Below are positions 35,406-44,268 of a stretch of DNA of 64,000 bases, piece after piece (the first letter of the stretch is position 1; each line of letters starts with the position of its first letter). A program made the position numbers and the translations under genes. Source of the stretch: Streptosporangium carneum (GTDB lineage Bacteria > Actinomycetota > Actinomycetes > Streptosporangiales > Streptosporangiaceae); the NCBI RefSeq assembly GCF_027922005.1, contig NZ_BSEV01000004.1, positions 62,001 through 126,000 of the forward strand, written 5' to 3'. The notes under the pieces were generated by a model. That model saw only the letters and a list, made by a program, of their open reading frames with translations. It had not been told where the DNA came from and did no database searches.

Positions 35406-35516
35406 TCTCACAGGCCTCTCACAGGCTTCGTCACGGGCATGTGACGTGCTCCGCCGTGGTGCTTTCGTCCTCCCGGCCCGCCGAGGCGCACAACCGTCAG
35501 GTCTGAGGATGTGACG
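35406..35516. promoter_or_regulatory. Candidate control sites of the dnaK operon
   Basis: TCTCACAGGC is directly repeated (35406-35415 and 35417-35426, 11-bp period). A dyad CGTCAC-N6-GTGACG follows (35429-35446), and its half ATGTGACG recurs at 35509-35516. No CTTGAGT-N7-ACTCAAG (HAIR, HspR site) and no CIRCE element is present. Confidence 0.4.
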
Positions 35517-35578
35517 AGACCGCGAGAGAGCCAGTGTCGGCGGTACAGCCCCGCAACAGGCCACAACGGGAGGCCAGC

Positions 35579-37516
35579 ATGGCTAAAGCAGTCGGGATCG
35601 ACCTGGGCACCACCAACTCGGTGATCGCCACGATGGAGGGCGACAAGCCCACCGTGATCCCCAACGCCGAAGGATCGCGGACGACGCCCTCGGTCGTGGC
35701 CTTCACCGACGACGGCGAGCGCCTGGTGGGACAGCTGGCCCGGCGCCAGGCGATCCTCAACCCCAAGGGCACGATCTACTCGGCCAAGCGCTTCATCGGA
35801 CGCCGTTACGACGAGGTCACCAGCGAGATGAACGCCGTGTCGTTCGACGTGGTGCCGGGGCCCGACGGAGCGGTCCGCTTCCAGGTGCGCGGCAAGCAGT
35901 ACGCGCCGGAGGAGGTCGCCGCCCTGGTGCTGCGCAAGCTGGTCGACGACGCCTCCAAGTTCCTCGGGGAGAAGGTCACCGAGGCGGTCATCACCGTGCC
36001 CGCCTACTTCAACGACTCCCAGCGGCAGGCGACCAAGGACGCGGGGAAGATCGCGGGTCTCGAGGTGCTGCGGATCATCAACGAGCCGACCGCCGCGGCC
36101 CTCGCCTACGGTCTGGACCGCAAGGAGAACGAGACCGTGCTCGTCTTCGACCTGGGCGGCGGGACGTTCGACGTGAGCATCCTGAGCATCGGCGACGGCG
36201 TCGTCGAGGTGCGCTCGACCGCGGGCGACACCCATCTCGGCGGCGACGACTTCGACCGCCGCATCGTCGACTACCTCGCCGACGAGTTCCAGCGCGACAA
36301 CGGCGTCGACCTGCGCGCCGACCCGCAGGCCCTGCAACGCCTCTTCGAGGCGGCGGAGAAGGCCAAGGTCGAGCTGTCCTCGGTCAGCCAGACGCAGGTC
36401 AACCTGCCCTTCATCACGGCCGACGCCTCGGGGCCCAAGCACCTGAACACCACGCTGCGGCGGGCGACGTTCGAGGAGATCACCGCCGACCTGCTGGAAC
36501 GGTGCAGAGGACCGGTCGAGCAGGCGATGTCCGACGCGCGGCTCACCGCCGACGACATCGACGAGGTGATCCTGGTCGGCGGCTCGACCAGGATGCCCGC
36601 CGTGCAGAACCTGGTGCGCCGGATGACCGGCGGCAAGGACCCGAACATGACGGTCAACCCCGACGAGGTCGTGGCGCTGGGCGCGGCGGTGCAGGCGGCC
36701 GTCATCAAGGGTGAGCTGAAGGACGTCGTGCTGCTCGACGTGACGCCGCTGTCGCTGGGCATCGAGACGCTCGGCGGGATCATGACGAAGGTCATCGACC
36801 GCAACACGACGATTCCGGCCCGTCGCGGCGAGGTGTTCAGCACCGCGGAGGACAACCAGAGCGCCGTCGACGTCGTGGTGCTCCAGGGGGAGCGCGAGCG
36901 CGCCGCGGACAACCGGGCGCTCGGCCGGTTCCGGCTGGAGAACATCAGGCCCGCGCCGCGTGGCGTGCCGCAGATCGACGTCACCTTCGACGTCGACGCC
37001 AACGGCATCCTGAACGTCTCGGCCAAGGACAAGGACACCGGGGCCGAGCAGCGCATCACCATCAGCGAGAGCTCGAACCTCGACCAGGGCGAGGTCGAGC
37101 GGATGGTCGCCGACGCCGAGCGGCACCGGGAGGAGGACCTGCGGCTGCGGCAGGTGGTGGACGCGAGGAACGAGCTCGACAGCATCGCCTACCGGGTGGA
37201 ACGGCGCCTGGCCGAGCTGGGGGAGGCGGTGCCCGTCCACGAGAAGGCCCGGGCCGAGATGCTCGTGTCCGACGCCCGGGAGGCGATCAAACAGCAGGAC
37301 GCGCCGATCGACCGGCTGCGGTCCCTGACCGCCGAGTTGGAGCAGGTCTACCAGAGCATCGGCGCGTCTTCGGGCGGCGCAGGAGGGGCAGGAGGCGCCG
37401 CCGGCGGTCCCGGCGGTCCCGGCGGCCCTGGCGGTCCCGGCGGCGCGGGTGGCGCGGGTGGCGCCGGCGGGCAGGACGACGACGTCATCGACGCGGAGTT
37501 CACGACCGATGAGTGA
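35579..37516 (+). CDS. dnaK: Chaperone DnaK (Hsp70)
   Basis: A 645-residue Hsp70. The nucleotide-binding domain starts [20 protein letters not shown] and has [14 protein letters not shown] and [14 protein letters not shown]. The linker [19 protein letters not shown] and the substrate domain with the helical lid follow. A Gly-rich tail (about residues 605-632) ends [13 protein letters not shown], a usual C-terminus. ATG 35579 has GGGAGG five bases upstream. The first gene of the chaperone-redox operon, it overlaps grpE by eight bases. The genome probably has another dnaK, since this operon is atypical, but that is not visible here. Confidence 0.96.
   Translation: MAKAVGIDLGTTNSVIATMEGDKPTVIPNAEGSRTTPSVVAFTDDGERLVGQLARRQAILNPKGTIYSAKRFIGRRYDEVTSEMNAVSFDVVPGPDGAVRFQVRGKQYAPEEVAALVLRKLVDDASKFLGEKVTEAVITVPAYFNDSQRQATKDAGKIAGLEVLRIINEPTAAALAYGLDRKENETVLVFDLGGGTFDVSILSIGDGVVEVRSTAGDTHLGGDDFDRRIVDYLADEFQRDNGVDLRADPQALQRLFEAAEKAKVELSSVSQTQVNLPFITADASGPKHLNTTLRRATFEEITADLLERCRGPVEQAMSDARLTADDIDEVILVGGSTRMPAVQNLVRRMTGGKDPNMTVNPDEVVALGAAVQAAVIKGELKDVVLLDVTPLSLGIETLGGIMTKVIDRNTTIPARRGEVFSTAEDNQSAVDVVVLQGERERAADNRALGRFRLENIRPAPRGVPQIDVTFDVDANGILNVSAKDKDTGAEQRITISESSNLDQGEVERMVADAERHREEDLRLRQVVDARNELDSIAYRVERRLAELGEAVPVHEKARAEMLVSDAREAIKQQDAPIDRLRSLTAELEQVYQSIGASSGGAGGAGGAAGGPGGPGGPGGPGGAGGAGGAGGQDDDVIDAEFTTDE
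37402..37472. repeat. 9-bp tandem repeat encoding the DnaK Gly-rich tail
   Basis: About eight copies of GGCGGTCCC-like units (later GGCGCGGGT/GGCGCCGGC), coding GGP then GGA triplets. Such slippage-prone tracts can vary in length between strains without breaking the frame. Confidence 0.8.
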
Positions 37517-38099
37517 GTCGTCCAGGCGGCACGACGCCGAGGCGCGGCAGGCCGCAGGGGAGGCCGCGGGGGAGGCCTCGGTGCGGGAGACGGACGCCGG
37601 GAGCACGGTCGACCCGCGGACGGGCACGCCGGAAGGCGCCGCCGGTTCCCAGGAGCGGATCGCCGAACTCCAGGAGCGGGCCGCCGAGCTGGAGGACCGG
37701 TGGCGGCGCGCCCTGGCTGATCTCGACAACCTACGCAAACGAGTCAGCCGCGACGCCGCGCGGGTGCGGGCGGAGGAACGGGCGAGGGCCGCCGCCGAGT
37801 GGCTGCCCGTCCTGGACAACCTGGAACGCGCCCTCGACCACGCGGACACCGACCCGGCCTCCGTCGTCGAGGGGTTGCGGGCGATCCGCGACCAGGCGCT
37901 GGACGTGCTGGCCCGTCTCGGCTTCCCGCGCCGCGACGACACCGGCACGAGGTTCGACCCCGCCAGGCACGAGGCGGTCGGCGTGCTCGCCCAGGAGGGC
38001 ACGCCGGACGGAACGGTCCTGCACGTGGTACAGCCCGCGTACGGGGAGGGCGAACAGCAGCTGCGGCCCGCCCTGGTCGTCGTCTCCAAGGCGGAATGA
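37509..38099 (+). CDS. grpE: Nucleotide exchange factor GrpE
   Basis: A 196-residue GrpE. A disordered acidic N-terminus (1-50) leads to the long dimerising helix ([20 protein letters not shown], then [20 protein letters not shown]) and to the beta-domain ([20 protein letters not shown] and VLHVVQPAY). It speeds ADP release from DnaK. ATG 37509 lies within the end of dnaK and the stop overlaps the dnaJ start by ATGA, so the proteins are made in step. Confidence 0.93.
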   Translation: MSESSRRHDAEARQAAGEAAGEASVRETDAGSTVDPRTGTPEGAAGSQERIAELQERAAELEDRWRRALADLDNLRKRVSRDAARVRAEERARAAAEWLPVLDNLERALDHADTDPASVVEGLRAIRDQALDVLARLGFPRRDDTGTRFDPARHEAVGVLAQEGTPDGTVLHVVQPAYGEGEQQLRPALVVVSKAE

Positions 38100-39067
38100 T
38101 GCCACCGAAACGGAACTTCTACGAGATCCTCGGCCTGCCCAGGAACGCGAGCCAGGAGGACATCCAGCGCGCCTACCGCAAGCTCGCGCGGGCCAACCAC
38201 CCCGACGTCAACAAGGACCCGGCGGCCGAGGACCGCTTCAAGGACATCTCCGAGGCCTACAGCGTCCTGTCCGACCCCAAGACCCGCCGCCGCTACGACG
38301 CCTTCGGGCCCGACTTCCGTCAGGTGCCGGAGGACGTGGACCCCGAGACCTGGGCGCGTGCCGGGGCCGGGCGCGCGGGGGCCGGACGGGCCGGGGCGGG
38401 CAGGGGCCAGGGCGGGTGGACCGGCCAGGCGGGACCGTCGGGCTTCGAGGGCGTCGACATCGACGACCTCCTGGAAGGGCTCTTCTCCGGCAGAGCGGGC
38501 CGGACCGGCGCGGGAGGCAGGGCGGGCCCGGGCTGGGGACCGATCCCCGGCGCCGACCAGGAGGCCGAGATCGAGCTGGGCGTCGAGGACGCCTACCGGG
38601 GAGGACGCAAGGCGATCACCGTGGGCGGCCGCAGGATCGAGGTCGACATCCCCGCCGGGGTGACGGACGGCCAGCGGATCCGGCTGGCCGGACAGGGCGG
38701 CAGGGGCGGCGACGGGGCTCCCGCGGGAGACCTCTACCTGATCGTCAGGATCGCGCGCCATCCCCGCTACCGGGTCGAAGGACGCGACATCCACCTCCGG
38801 CTCCCCGTCACACCCTGGGAGGGGGCGCTCGGCGCGACCGTCGCCGTCGAGACGCCGGGTGGCGAGGCCAAGGTCAAGGTGCCGCCCGGCACCTCGAGCG
38901 GGCGGAGGCTGCGGCTGCGAGGCCGGGGGATGCCGAACCCGAGGGGCCAGCCGGGCGACCTGTTCGCCGAAATAAGGATCATGGTCCCGCCCCGGCTCGG
39001 CGACGAGGAGCGGCGACTGTTCGAGCAGCTCGCGGCGGTCTCGACGTTCGATCCAAGGAGGCAGTGA
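38096..39067 (+). CDS. DnaJ-family co-chaperone of CbpA type (no zinc finger)
   Basis: A 323-residue class B J-protein. The J domain is residues 5-70 with the HPD motif in [11 protein letters not shown] Gly/Ala/Arg linker with AGAGR repeats (about 91-140) follows, and two beta-barrel C-terminal domains ([20 protein letters not shown] and the later [16 protein letters not shown] region [17 protein letters not shown]). The CxxCxGxG zinc repeats of classical DnaJ are absent, so it corresponds to CbpA. The following gene encodes a CbpM-like partner, which fits. Start ATGATG at 38096 overlaps the grpE stop. Confidence 0.92.
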   Translation: MMPPKRNFYEILGLPRNASQEDIQRAYRKLARANHPDVNKDPAAEDRFKDISEAYSVLSDPKTRRRYDAFGPDFRQVPEDVDPETWARAGAGRAGAGRAGAGRGQGGWTGQAGPSGFEGVDIDDLLEGLFSGRAGRTGAGGRAGPGWGPIPGADQEAEIELGVEDAYRGGRKAITVGGRRIEVDIPAGVTDGQRIRLAGQGGRGGDGAPAGDLYLIVRIARHPRYRVEGRDIHLRLPVTPWEGALGATVAVETPGGEAKVKVPPGTSSGRRLRLRGRGMPNPRGQPGDLFAEIRIMVPPRLGDEERRLFEQLAAVSTFDPRRQ

Positions 39068-39387
39068 TGACCTACTCCCTGGCCAGGCCGGAACGCCTGG
39101 ACATCGAGTCGTTCGCCAGGGCGACCGGGACGCATCCCGAGCTGGTGCGGCGCCTGGTCGTCCTCGGCGTGCTCGACGCGCAGCGCGACGCGGCGGGACG
39201 CATGTGGTTCTCCGCCTCCCAACTGCTCGCCATGGCCAGGATCCAGCGCCTGCGCGCGGGGTTCGCCCTCAACTACGCCGCACTCGGCCTCGTGGTCGAC
39301 CTGCTCGACCGCATCGCCGAGCTGGAGACGGCCGTGCGCGACCTTTCCCCGATCACAGGAGGACCGAAGTGGACGTCAACCAGCTGA
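39067..39387 (+). CDS. cbpM: Chaperone modulator CbpM-like (MerR-fold)
   Basis: A 106-residue MerR-like helical protein: [40 protein letters not shown] and a C-terminal coiled coil [20 protein letters not shown]. In E. coli CbpM binds the J domain of CbpA and blocks its use of DnaK. Its place directly after the CbpA-type gene supports the same role; it is not HspR, which has a longer MerR form and a typical DNA-binding wing. AGGAGG precedes ATG 39067. The gene overlaps the dnaJ stop by one base and the clpB start by 19 bases. Confidence 0.85.
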   Translation: MTYSLARPERLDIESFARATGTHPELVRRLVVLGVLDAQRDAAGRMWFSASQLLAMARIQRLRAGFALNYAALGLVVDLLDRIAELETAVRDLSPITGGPKWTSTS

Positions 39388-41975
39388 CCCAGAAGTCGCA
39401 GGAGGCGCTGCACGACGCGCAGACCAAGGCTCTTCGCTTCGGCCACACCGAGGTCGACGGGGAGCACCTGTTGCTGGCACTGCTCGACCAGCCGGAGGGG
39501 CTCATACCGCGGCTGCTCCTGCGCGCCTCCGTCGACACCGACCGGCTCAGGACCGACCTGGAGGCCGTGCTGAACCGGATGCCCAGGGTCAGCGGCCCCG
39601 GCGTCGACCCGGGCCAGGTACGGGTGACCCGGCGCCTGTCGCGGCTGCTGGAGACCGCCAAGAGGGAGGCCGACCGGCTCAAGGACGAGTATGTCTCGGT
39701 CGAGCACCTGCTCGTCGCCCTTCTGGAGGAGGGCAGCGGGACCGCCGCGGGACGGCTGCTGCACCAGCAGGGGCTGACCAAGGACGGTTTCCTGCAGGCG
39801 CTCACCGCCATCCGGGGCAACCAGCGGGTCACCTCGGCGATGCCCGAGGTCGCCTACGAGGCGCTGGCCAAGTACGGGCGGGACCTGGTGGCGGCCGCCG
39901 CCTCCGGCAAGCTCGACCCGGTCATCGGACGCGACGCCGACATCCGTCGCGTCATCCAGATCCTGTCCCGCAAGACCAAGAACAACCCGGTGCTGGTCGG
40001 CGACCCCGGAGTCGGCAAGACCGCCATCGTGGAGGGTCTCGCCCAGCGGATCAGCAACGGCGACGTCCCCGAGGGGCTCAAGGACAAGGTGATCTTCAGT
40101 CTCGACATGGGCGCGCTCGTCGCGGGGGCGAAGTACCGGGGCGAGTTCGAGGAACGCCTCAAGGCGGTGCTCACCGAGGTCGTGGCCGCGGAGGGGCGGA
40201 TCCTGCTGTTCGTCGACGAGCTGCACACGGTCGTCGGGGCGGGCGCGGCCGAGGGCGCCATGGACGCGGGAAACATGCTCAAGCCCATGCTGGCCCGCGG
40301 CGAGCTGCACATGATCGGGGCGACGACCCTGGAGGAGTACCGCAAGCACATCGAGAAGGACGCCGCCCTGGAACGTCGTTTCCAGCCCGTCATGATCGAC
40401 GAGCCTTCCGTCGAGGACGCCGTCTCGATCCTGCGCGGCCTGCGCGAGCGGCTGGAGGTCTTCCACGGTGTGACGATCCAGGACGCGGCGCTGGTCGCCG
40501 CCGTGGTGCTGAGCCACCGCTACATCTCCGACCGCTTCCTGCCGGACAAGGCGATCGACCTGGTCGACGAGGCCTGCGCGATGCTCAGGACCGAGATCGA
40601 CTCGATGCCCGCCGAGCTCGACGAGCTCACCCGCAGGGTGATGCGCCTGGAGATCGAGGAGGCCGCGCTGGCCAAGGAGGAGGACCAGGCGAGCCGGGCC
40701 CGCCTTGAGGAACTGCGCAAGGAGCTCGTCGACCTGCGTGCCGAGGCCGACGCCATGCGCGCCCAGTGGGAGGCGGAACGGCAGGCCCTTCGCGGAGTCC
40801 AGACGCTGCGCGAGGAGATGGAGCGCGTGCGTGCGGAAGCCGAGCGGGCCGAGCGCGACTACGACCTCAACCGGGCCGCCGAGCTGCGGCACGGCAGGCT
40901 GCCCGAGCTGGAACGGCGGCTGCGCTCCGAGGAGGAGCGCCTGCGCAGCAAGCAGGGAATCGGGCGGCTGCTGCGCGAGGTCGTGACCGAGGACGAGATC
41001 GCGATGATCGTCTCCAGGTGGACGGGCATCCCGGTGAGCCGTCTGCAGGAGGGGGAGCGCGAGAAGCTCCTGCACCTGGACGAGGTCCTGCACGAGCGGG
41101 TGATCGGCCAGGACGAGGCCGTGCAGTCGGTGTCCGACGCGATCATCCGGGCCCGCTCGGGAATCAAGGACCCGCGTCGTCCGATCGGGTCGTTCATCTT
41201 CCTCGGGCCGACGGGCGTCGGCAAGACCGAGCTGGCCAAGGCCCTGGCGGCGGCGTTGTTCGACACCGAGGACAACATGGTTCGCATCGACATGAGCGAG
41301 TACCAGGAGCGCCACAGCGTCAGCCGTCTGGTCGGGGCCCCTCCCGGCTACGTGGGATACGACGAGGGCGGCCAGCTCACCGAGGCCGTGCGGCGCAAGC
41401 CGTACTCGGTCGTGCTCTTCGACGAGATCGAGAAGGCGCACCCCGACGTGTTCAACACGCTGCTGCAGGTCCTCGACGACGGGCGGCTGACCGACGCGCA
41501 GGGCAGGACCGTCGACTTCCGCAACACCATTCTGATCATGACCTCCAACATCGGCTCGGTCTACCTGCTGGAGGGCGTCACCTCGAGCGGGGAGATCAAG
41601 CAGGACACCCAGGAGCGGGTCCTGGCCGAGCTGCGCTCGCACTTCCGGCCCGAGTTCCTCAACCGCGTCGACGACATCGTGATCTTCAAGCCGCTCACCG
41701 AGGAGGAGATCGAACGCATCGTCGAGCTGATGTTCGGCGAACTGCGGGTCCGTCTCGAGGAGCGGGGGATAGGGCTGGAGGTCTCGCCGCAGGCGCGCAG
41801 GCACATCGCCGAGCGCGGGTACGACCCGGTGTACGGCGCGCGCCCGCTGCGCCGGTTCATCGCCAGGGAGGTCGAGACCCGCATCGGACGCGCGCTGCTC
41901 ACCGGTGACGCGCGCGAGGGCGCCGTGGTCCGGGTCGACCTGGTGGAAGGAGAGCTCGTCGTCACCTACGAGTAG
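39369..41975 (+). CDS. clpB: ATP-dependent disaggregase ClpB
   Basis: An 868-residue Hsp100. The Clp N-domain repeats ([20 protein letters not shown]) are followed by AAA-1 with Walker [14 protein letters not shown] near residue 212 and [18 protein letters not shown]. The coiled-coil M domain (about 395-530) is full length, so this is ClpB and not ClpA/C. AAA-2 has [13 protein letters not shown] near 613 and [15 protein letters not shown]. It pulls proteins out of aggregates with DnaK/DnaJ/GrpE, all encoded just upstream. GTG 39369 has AGGAGG nine bases upstream inside cbpM. Confidence 0.95.
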   Translation: MDVNQLTQKSQEALHDAQTKALRFGHTEVDGEHLLLALLDQPEGLIPRLLLRASVDTDRLRTDLEAVLNRMPRVSGPGVDPGQVRVTRRLSRLLETAKREADRLKDEYVSVEHLLVALLEEGSGTAAGRLLHQQGLTKDGFLQALTAIRGNQRVTSAMPEVAYEALAKYGRDLVAAAASGKLDPVIGRDADIRRVIQILSRKTKNNPVLVGDPGVGKTAIVEGLAQRISNGDVPEGLKDKVIFSLDMGALVAGAKYRGEFEERLKAVLTEVVAAEGRILLFVDELHTVVGAGAAEGAMDAGNMLKPMLARGELHMIGATTLEEYRKHIEKDAALERRFQPVMIDEPSVEDAVSILRGLRERLEVFHGVTIQDAALVAAVVLSHRYISDRFLPDKAIDLVDEACAMLRTEIDSMPAELDELTRRVMRLEIEEAALAKEEDQASRARLEELRKELVDLRAEADAMRAQWEAERQALRGVQTLREEMERVRAEAERAERDYDLNRAAELRHGRLPELERRLRSEEERLRSKQGIGRLLREVVTEDEIAMIVSRWTGIPVSRLQEGEREKLLHLDEVLHERVIGQDEAVQSVSDAIIRARSGIKDPRRPIGSFIFLGPTGVGKTELAKALAAALFDTEDNMVRIDMSEYQERHSVSRLVGAPPGYVGYDEGGQLTEAVRRKPYSVVLFDEIEKAHPDVFNTLLQVLDDGRLTDAQGRTVDFRNTILIMTSNIGSVYLLEGVTSSGEIKQDTQERVLAELRSHFRPEFLNRVDDIVIFKPLTEEEIERIVELMFGELRVRLEERGIGLEVSPQARRHIAERGYDPVYGARPLRRFIAREVETRIGRALLTGDAREGAVVRVDLVEGELVVTYE

Positions 41976-42035
41976 CTTCTCGACGCCGACCTGTGAGACG
42001 CCGACCCGTGAGACAGGGGGAAGGAGACAACGGCC

Positions 42036-42491
42036 ATGTCGACGAACATCGTGCGGTGCGGTGACTGCGGGAAGAGGAACCGGGTGCCCGCCGCCGCGGC
42101 GGGCGTGCCGCGCTGCGGGGAGTGCGGCGGCCCGCTGCCGTGGATCGTCGAGGCCGGTGACGGCGACTTCGCCGACGTGGTCGAGGCCTCGGCCGTTCCC
42201 GCGATCGTGGACTTCTGGGCGTCGTGGTGCGGGCCGTGCCGGATGGTCGGCCCGGCGCTCGACCGGATCGCCGAGGACCTCGCGGGACAGGTGAAGCTCG
42301 TCAAGGTCGACGTGGACAGGGCGCCCGGGCTCTCCGAGCGTTTCGCGATCAGGAACATCCCCTACCTGATGGTGGTGCGCGGCGGGGACGTCGTGGCCGA
42401 GCGGGCGGGCGCCGCCCCCGCCCCCGAGTTGCGCGCCTGGGTCGACCAGGCGCGCAACTCGGGGGCGACGGCGGGACGGGAGAGTGGCTGA
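42036..42491 (+). CDS. trxC: Thioredoxin with N-terminal zinc ribbon (Trx2/TrxC type)
   Basis: A 151-residue thioredoxin. Residues 8-35 carry two CxxC knuckles (RCGDCGKRN and RCGECGG) as in E. coli thioredoxin 2, whose zinc site is redox-sensitive. The thioredoxin fold follows with FWASWCGPCRMVGPALDRIA (active WCGPC near residues 63-67) and cis-proline RNIPYLMVV. It should reduce disulfides in the cytosol. It lies 60 bases after clpB and one base before the reductase-like gene, pointing to a redox arm of the chaperone operon. Confidence 0.93.
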   Translation: MSTNIVRCGDCGKRNRVPAAAAGVPRCGECGGPLPWIVEAGDGDFADVVEASAVPAIVDFWASWCGPCRMVGPALDRIAEDLAGQVKLVKVDVDRAPGLSERFAIRNIPYLMVVRGGDVVAERAGAAPAPELRAWVDQARNSGATAGRESG

Positions 42492-42492
42492 C

Positions 42493-44160
42493 ATGGACGC
42501 GTTCGCGGAGACGCCCGACCACCAAGGGGCGTTTCCCCGGCTGGAGGAGGCGCAGACCGCCAGGCTCGCCCTCCACGGAACCCGGCGCCCGGCCAGGCCC
42601 GGCGACGTGTTGATCAGGGAGGGAAAGGAGGTTCCCGACTTCTTCGTCGTCCTGGCGGGCAAGGTCGCCGTCATCGAGGGCGAGCGGGTGGCGCGGGTTC
42701 ACGGCCCCGGACGCCTCCTCGGCGAGATCGGGATGCTCACCGGCCAGAAGGCCTCCGTGACCTCGGTCGTCTGCGAGGCGGGCGAGGTCCTCGCGATCCC
42801 CGTCGACGCCCTGCGGCACGTCGTCGCCCGTGATCCCGACCTCGGCGACCTGATCCTGCGGGCCCTGGTGATCCGCCGTTCGCCGCTGATCGGCGGCGGG
42901 GCAGGCCTGAGGATCATCGGTTCCCGCTATTCGCCGGAGACCCGGCGGCTGCGCGAGTTCGCCGCCCGCAACCGGCTGCCGCACCGGTGGGTCGACCTGG
43001 AGGAGGACGAGGAGGCCGAGGCGCTGGTCCGCACCCTCGGCATCACGCCGCAGGAGACGCCGATCGTGATCCTGGGCGGCACCCGGGTCCTGCGCCATCC
43101 CACCGACGTCGAGCTGGCCCGCGCCGTCGGGCTGTCGGCGCCGTCCGCGCGCGGAGACCTGTTCGACCTCGTCGTCGTGGGAGCGGGGCCCGCGGGTCTC
43201 GCCGCCGCGGTGTACGGGGCGTCCGAGGGGCTGCGCACGCTGGTGCTCGACGCGGTCGCGACCGGCGGTCAGGCGGGTGCCTCCTCCCGCGTCGAGAACC
43301 ACCTCGGCTTTCCCGCGGGGATCTCCGGCGGGCAGCTCGCCGAGCGGGCCGTCATCCAGGCCAGGAGGTTCGGGGCCCGCATCGGCGTGCCCGCGGAGGC
43401 GACCTCGCTCGAACGGCAGGACGGGTGCTACTCCGTCGGGCTTGGCGACGAGCCGCCGGTCCAGGGCCGCACGGTCGTCATCGCCACCGGAGCGCGCTAC
43501 CGCAGGCTCGACGTGCCCCGTCTCGAGGACTTCGAGGGCGACGGCGTCCACTACGCCGCGACCCTGACGGAAGCCGGCCTCTGCGCCGGCGAGCAGGTCG
43601 TGGTCGTGGGCGGGGGGAACTCGGCGGGGCAGGCGGCGATCTTCCTTTCCGGGCACGCCTCGTCGGTGCGCCTGCTGGTCCGCGGCGACGACCTCGAGGA
43701 GAACATGTCGCGCTACCTCGTCGACCGGATCGCGCGCGCCCCCAGGGTCGAGGTGGCGCTCCGCACGGAGGTCCGCGAGCTGGTGGGAAACGGCGGGCTG
43801 GAGGCCGTCGTGGCCGTGGACACGCGCACCGGGCTGCGGCAGCGCGTGGACACCCGGGCCATGTTCGTCCTCATCGGGGCGCAACCGTGCACGGCCTGGC
43901 TCGCCTCCGCGCTCACCGTCGACGACAGGGGGTTCGTCGTGACCGGGTTCGACGGCGGCCTGCCGCTGGAGACCAGCCTGCCGGGCGTCTTCGCGGTGGG
44001 CGACGTCAGGAGCCAGTCGGTCAAACGGGTCGCCTCCGCGGTGGGCGAGGGGGCGATGGCCGTCCGGCTGGTGTACGAGCACTTCGCCCGTGAGACGCCC
44101 CGGAGCCCCCAGTCCCCCGATCTCGTGGGGGCGGCCGGGGCCGCCCGCCCGTACCGCTAG
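42493..44160 (+). CDS. Cyclic-nucleotide-binding / glutaredoxin-like / thioredoxin-reductase-like fusion
   Basis: A 555-residue fusion. Residues about 15-135 form a Crp-type cyclic-nucleotide-binding barrel (DFFVVLAGKVAVIEGE, GEIGMLTGQKASVTSV). Residues about 143-218 form a thioredoxin-fold module (LRIIGSRYSPETRRLREFAA, TPIVILGG). From 225 on it is a TrxR-like flavoprotein with FAD loop VVVGAGPAGLAAAVYGASEG, NAD loop VVVVGGGNSAGQAAIFLSG and closing GVFAVGDVRSQSVKRVASAV. Key residues are missing: the Arg of the cNMP phosphate cassette (KAS in place of ERS), the CxxC of the glutaredoxin module (SRYS), and the CxxC of TrxR (YAATLTEA in place of YCATCDG). ATG 42493 is preferred over GTG 42484, which would sit on top of GGGAG. 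It ends at a hairpin and closes the operon. Confidence 0.88.
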   Translation: MDAFAETPDHQGAFPRLEEAQTARLALHGTRRPARPGDVLIREGKEVPDFFVVLAGKVAVIEGERVARVHGPGRLLGEIGMLTGQKASVTSVVCEAGEVLAIPVDALRHVVARDPDLGDLILRALVIRRSPLIGGGAGLRIIGSRYSPETRRLREFAARNRLPHRWVDLEEDEEAEALVRTLGITPQETPIVILGGTRVLRHPTDVELARAVGLSAPSARGDLFDLVVVGAGPAGLAAAVYGASEGLRTLVLDAVATGGQAGASSRVENHLGFPAGISGGQLAERAVIQARRFGARIGVPAEATSLERQDGCYSVGLGDEPPVQGRTVVIATGARYRRLDVPRLEDFEGDGVHYAATLTEAGLCAGEQVVVVGGGNSAGQAAIFLSGHASSVRLLVRGDDLEENMSRYLVDRIARAPRVEVALRTEVRELVGNGGLEAVVAVDTRTGLRQRVDTRAMFVLIGAQPCTAWLASALTVDDRGFVVTGFDGGLPLETSLPGVFAVGDVRSQSVKRVASAVGEGAMAVRLVYEHFARETPRSPQSPDLVGAAGAARPYR

Positions 44161-44178
44161 TCCGCGGCCGTGGTCTCC

Positions 44179-44217
44179 GGCAGGCCCGGACGGCCGCTTC
44201 GCGGGGCCGGGCCTGCC
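44179..44217. terminator. Terminator at the end of the chaperone-redox operon
   Basis: Perfect 11-bp arms (GGCAGGCCCGG at 44179-44189, complement at 44207-44217) between the convergent fusion-reductase and LAL genes. Confidence 0.65.
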
Positions 44218-44268
44218 CGCCGTCACGGTCGCCGCGCGCCGCTCCTCGCGTCCGGGGCCTCGCGGCCG

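Noticed and set aside
35408-38794. Very long minus-strand open frame opposite dnaK-grpE-dnaJ
   Set aside because: Antisense shadow. The plus strand encodes unmistakable chaperones and the minus-strand translation has no family resemblance.
39067-39387. Reading the MerR-like gene as the heat-shock repressor HspR
   Set aside because: The sequence and length fit CbpM better, and no HspR (HAIR) site lies upstream of dnaK.
39273-42674. Long minus-strand frame opposite clpB and the thioredoxin gene
   Set aside because: Antisense shadow of ClpB; no ribosome-binding site and no domain.
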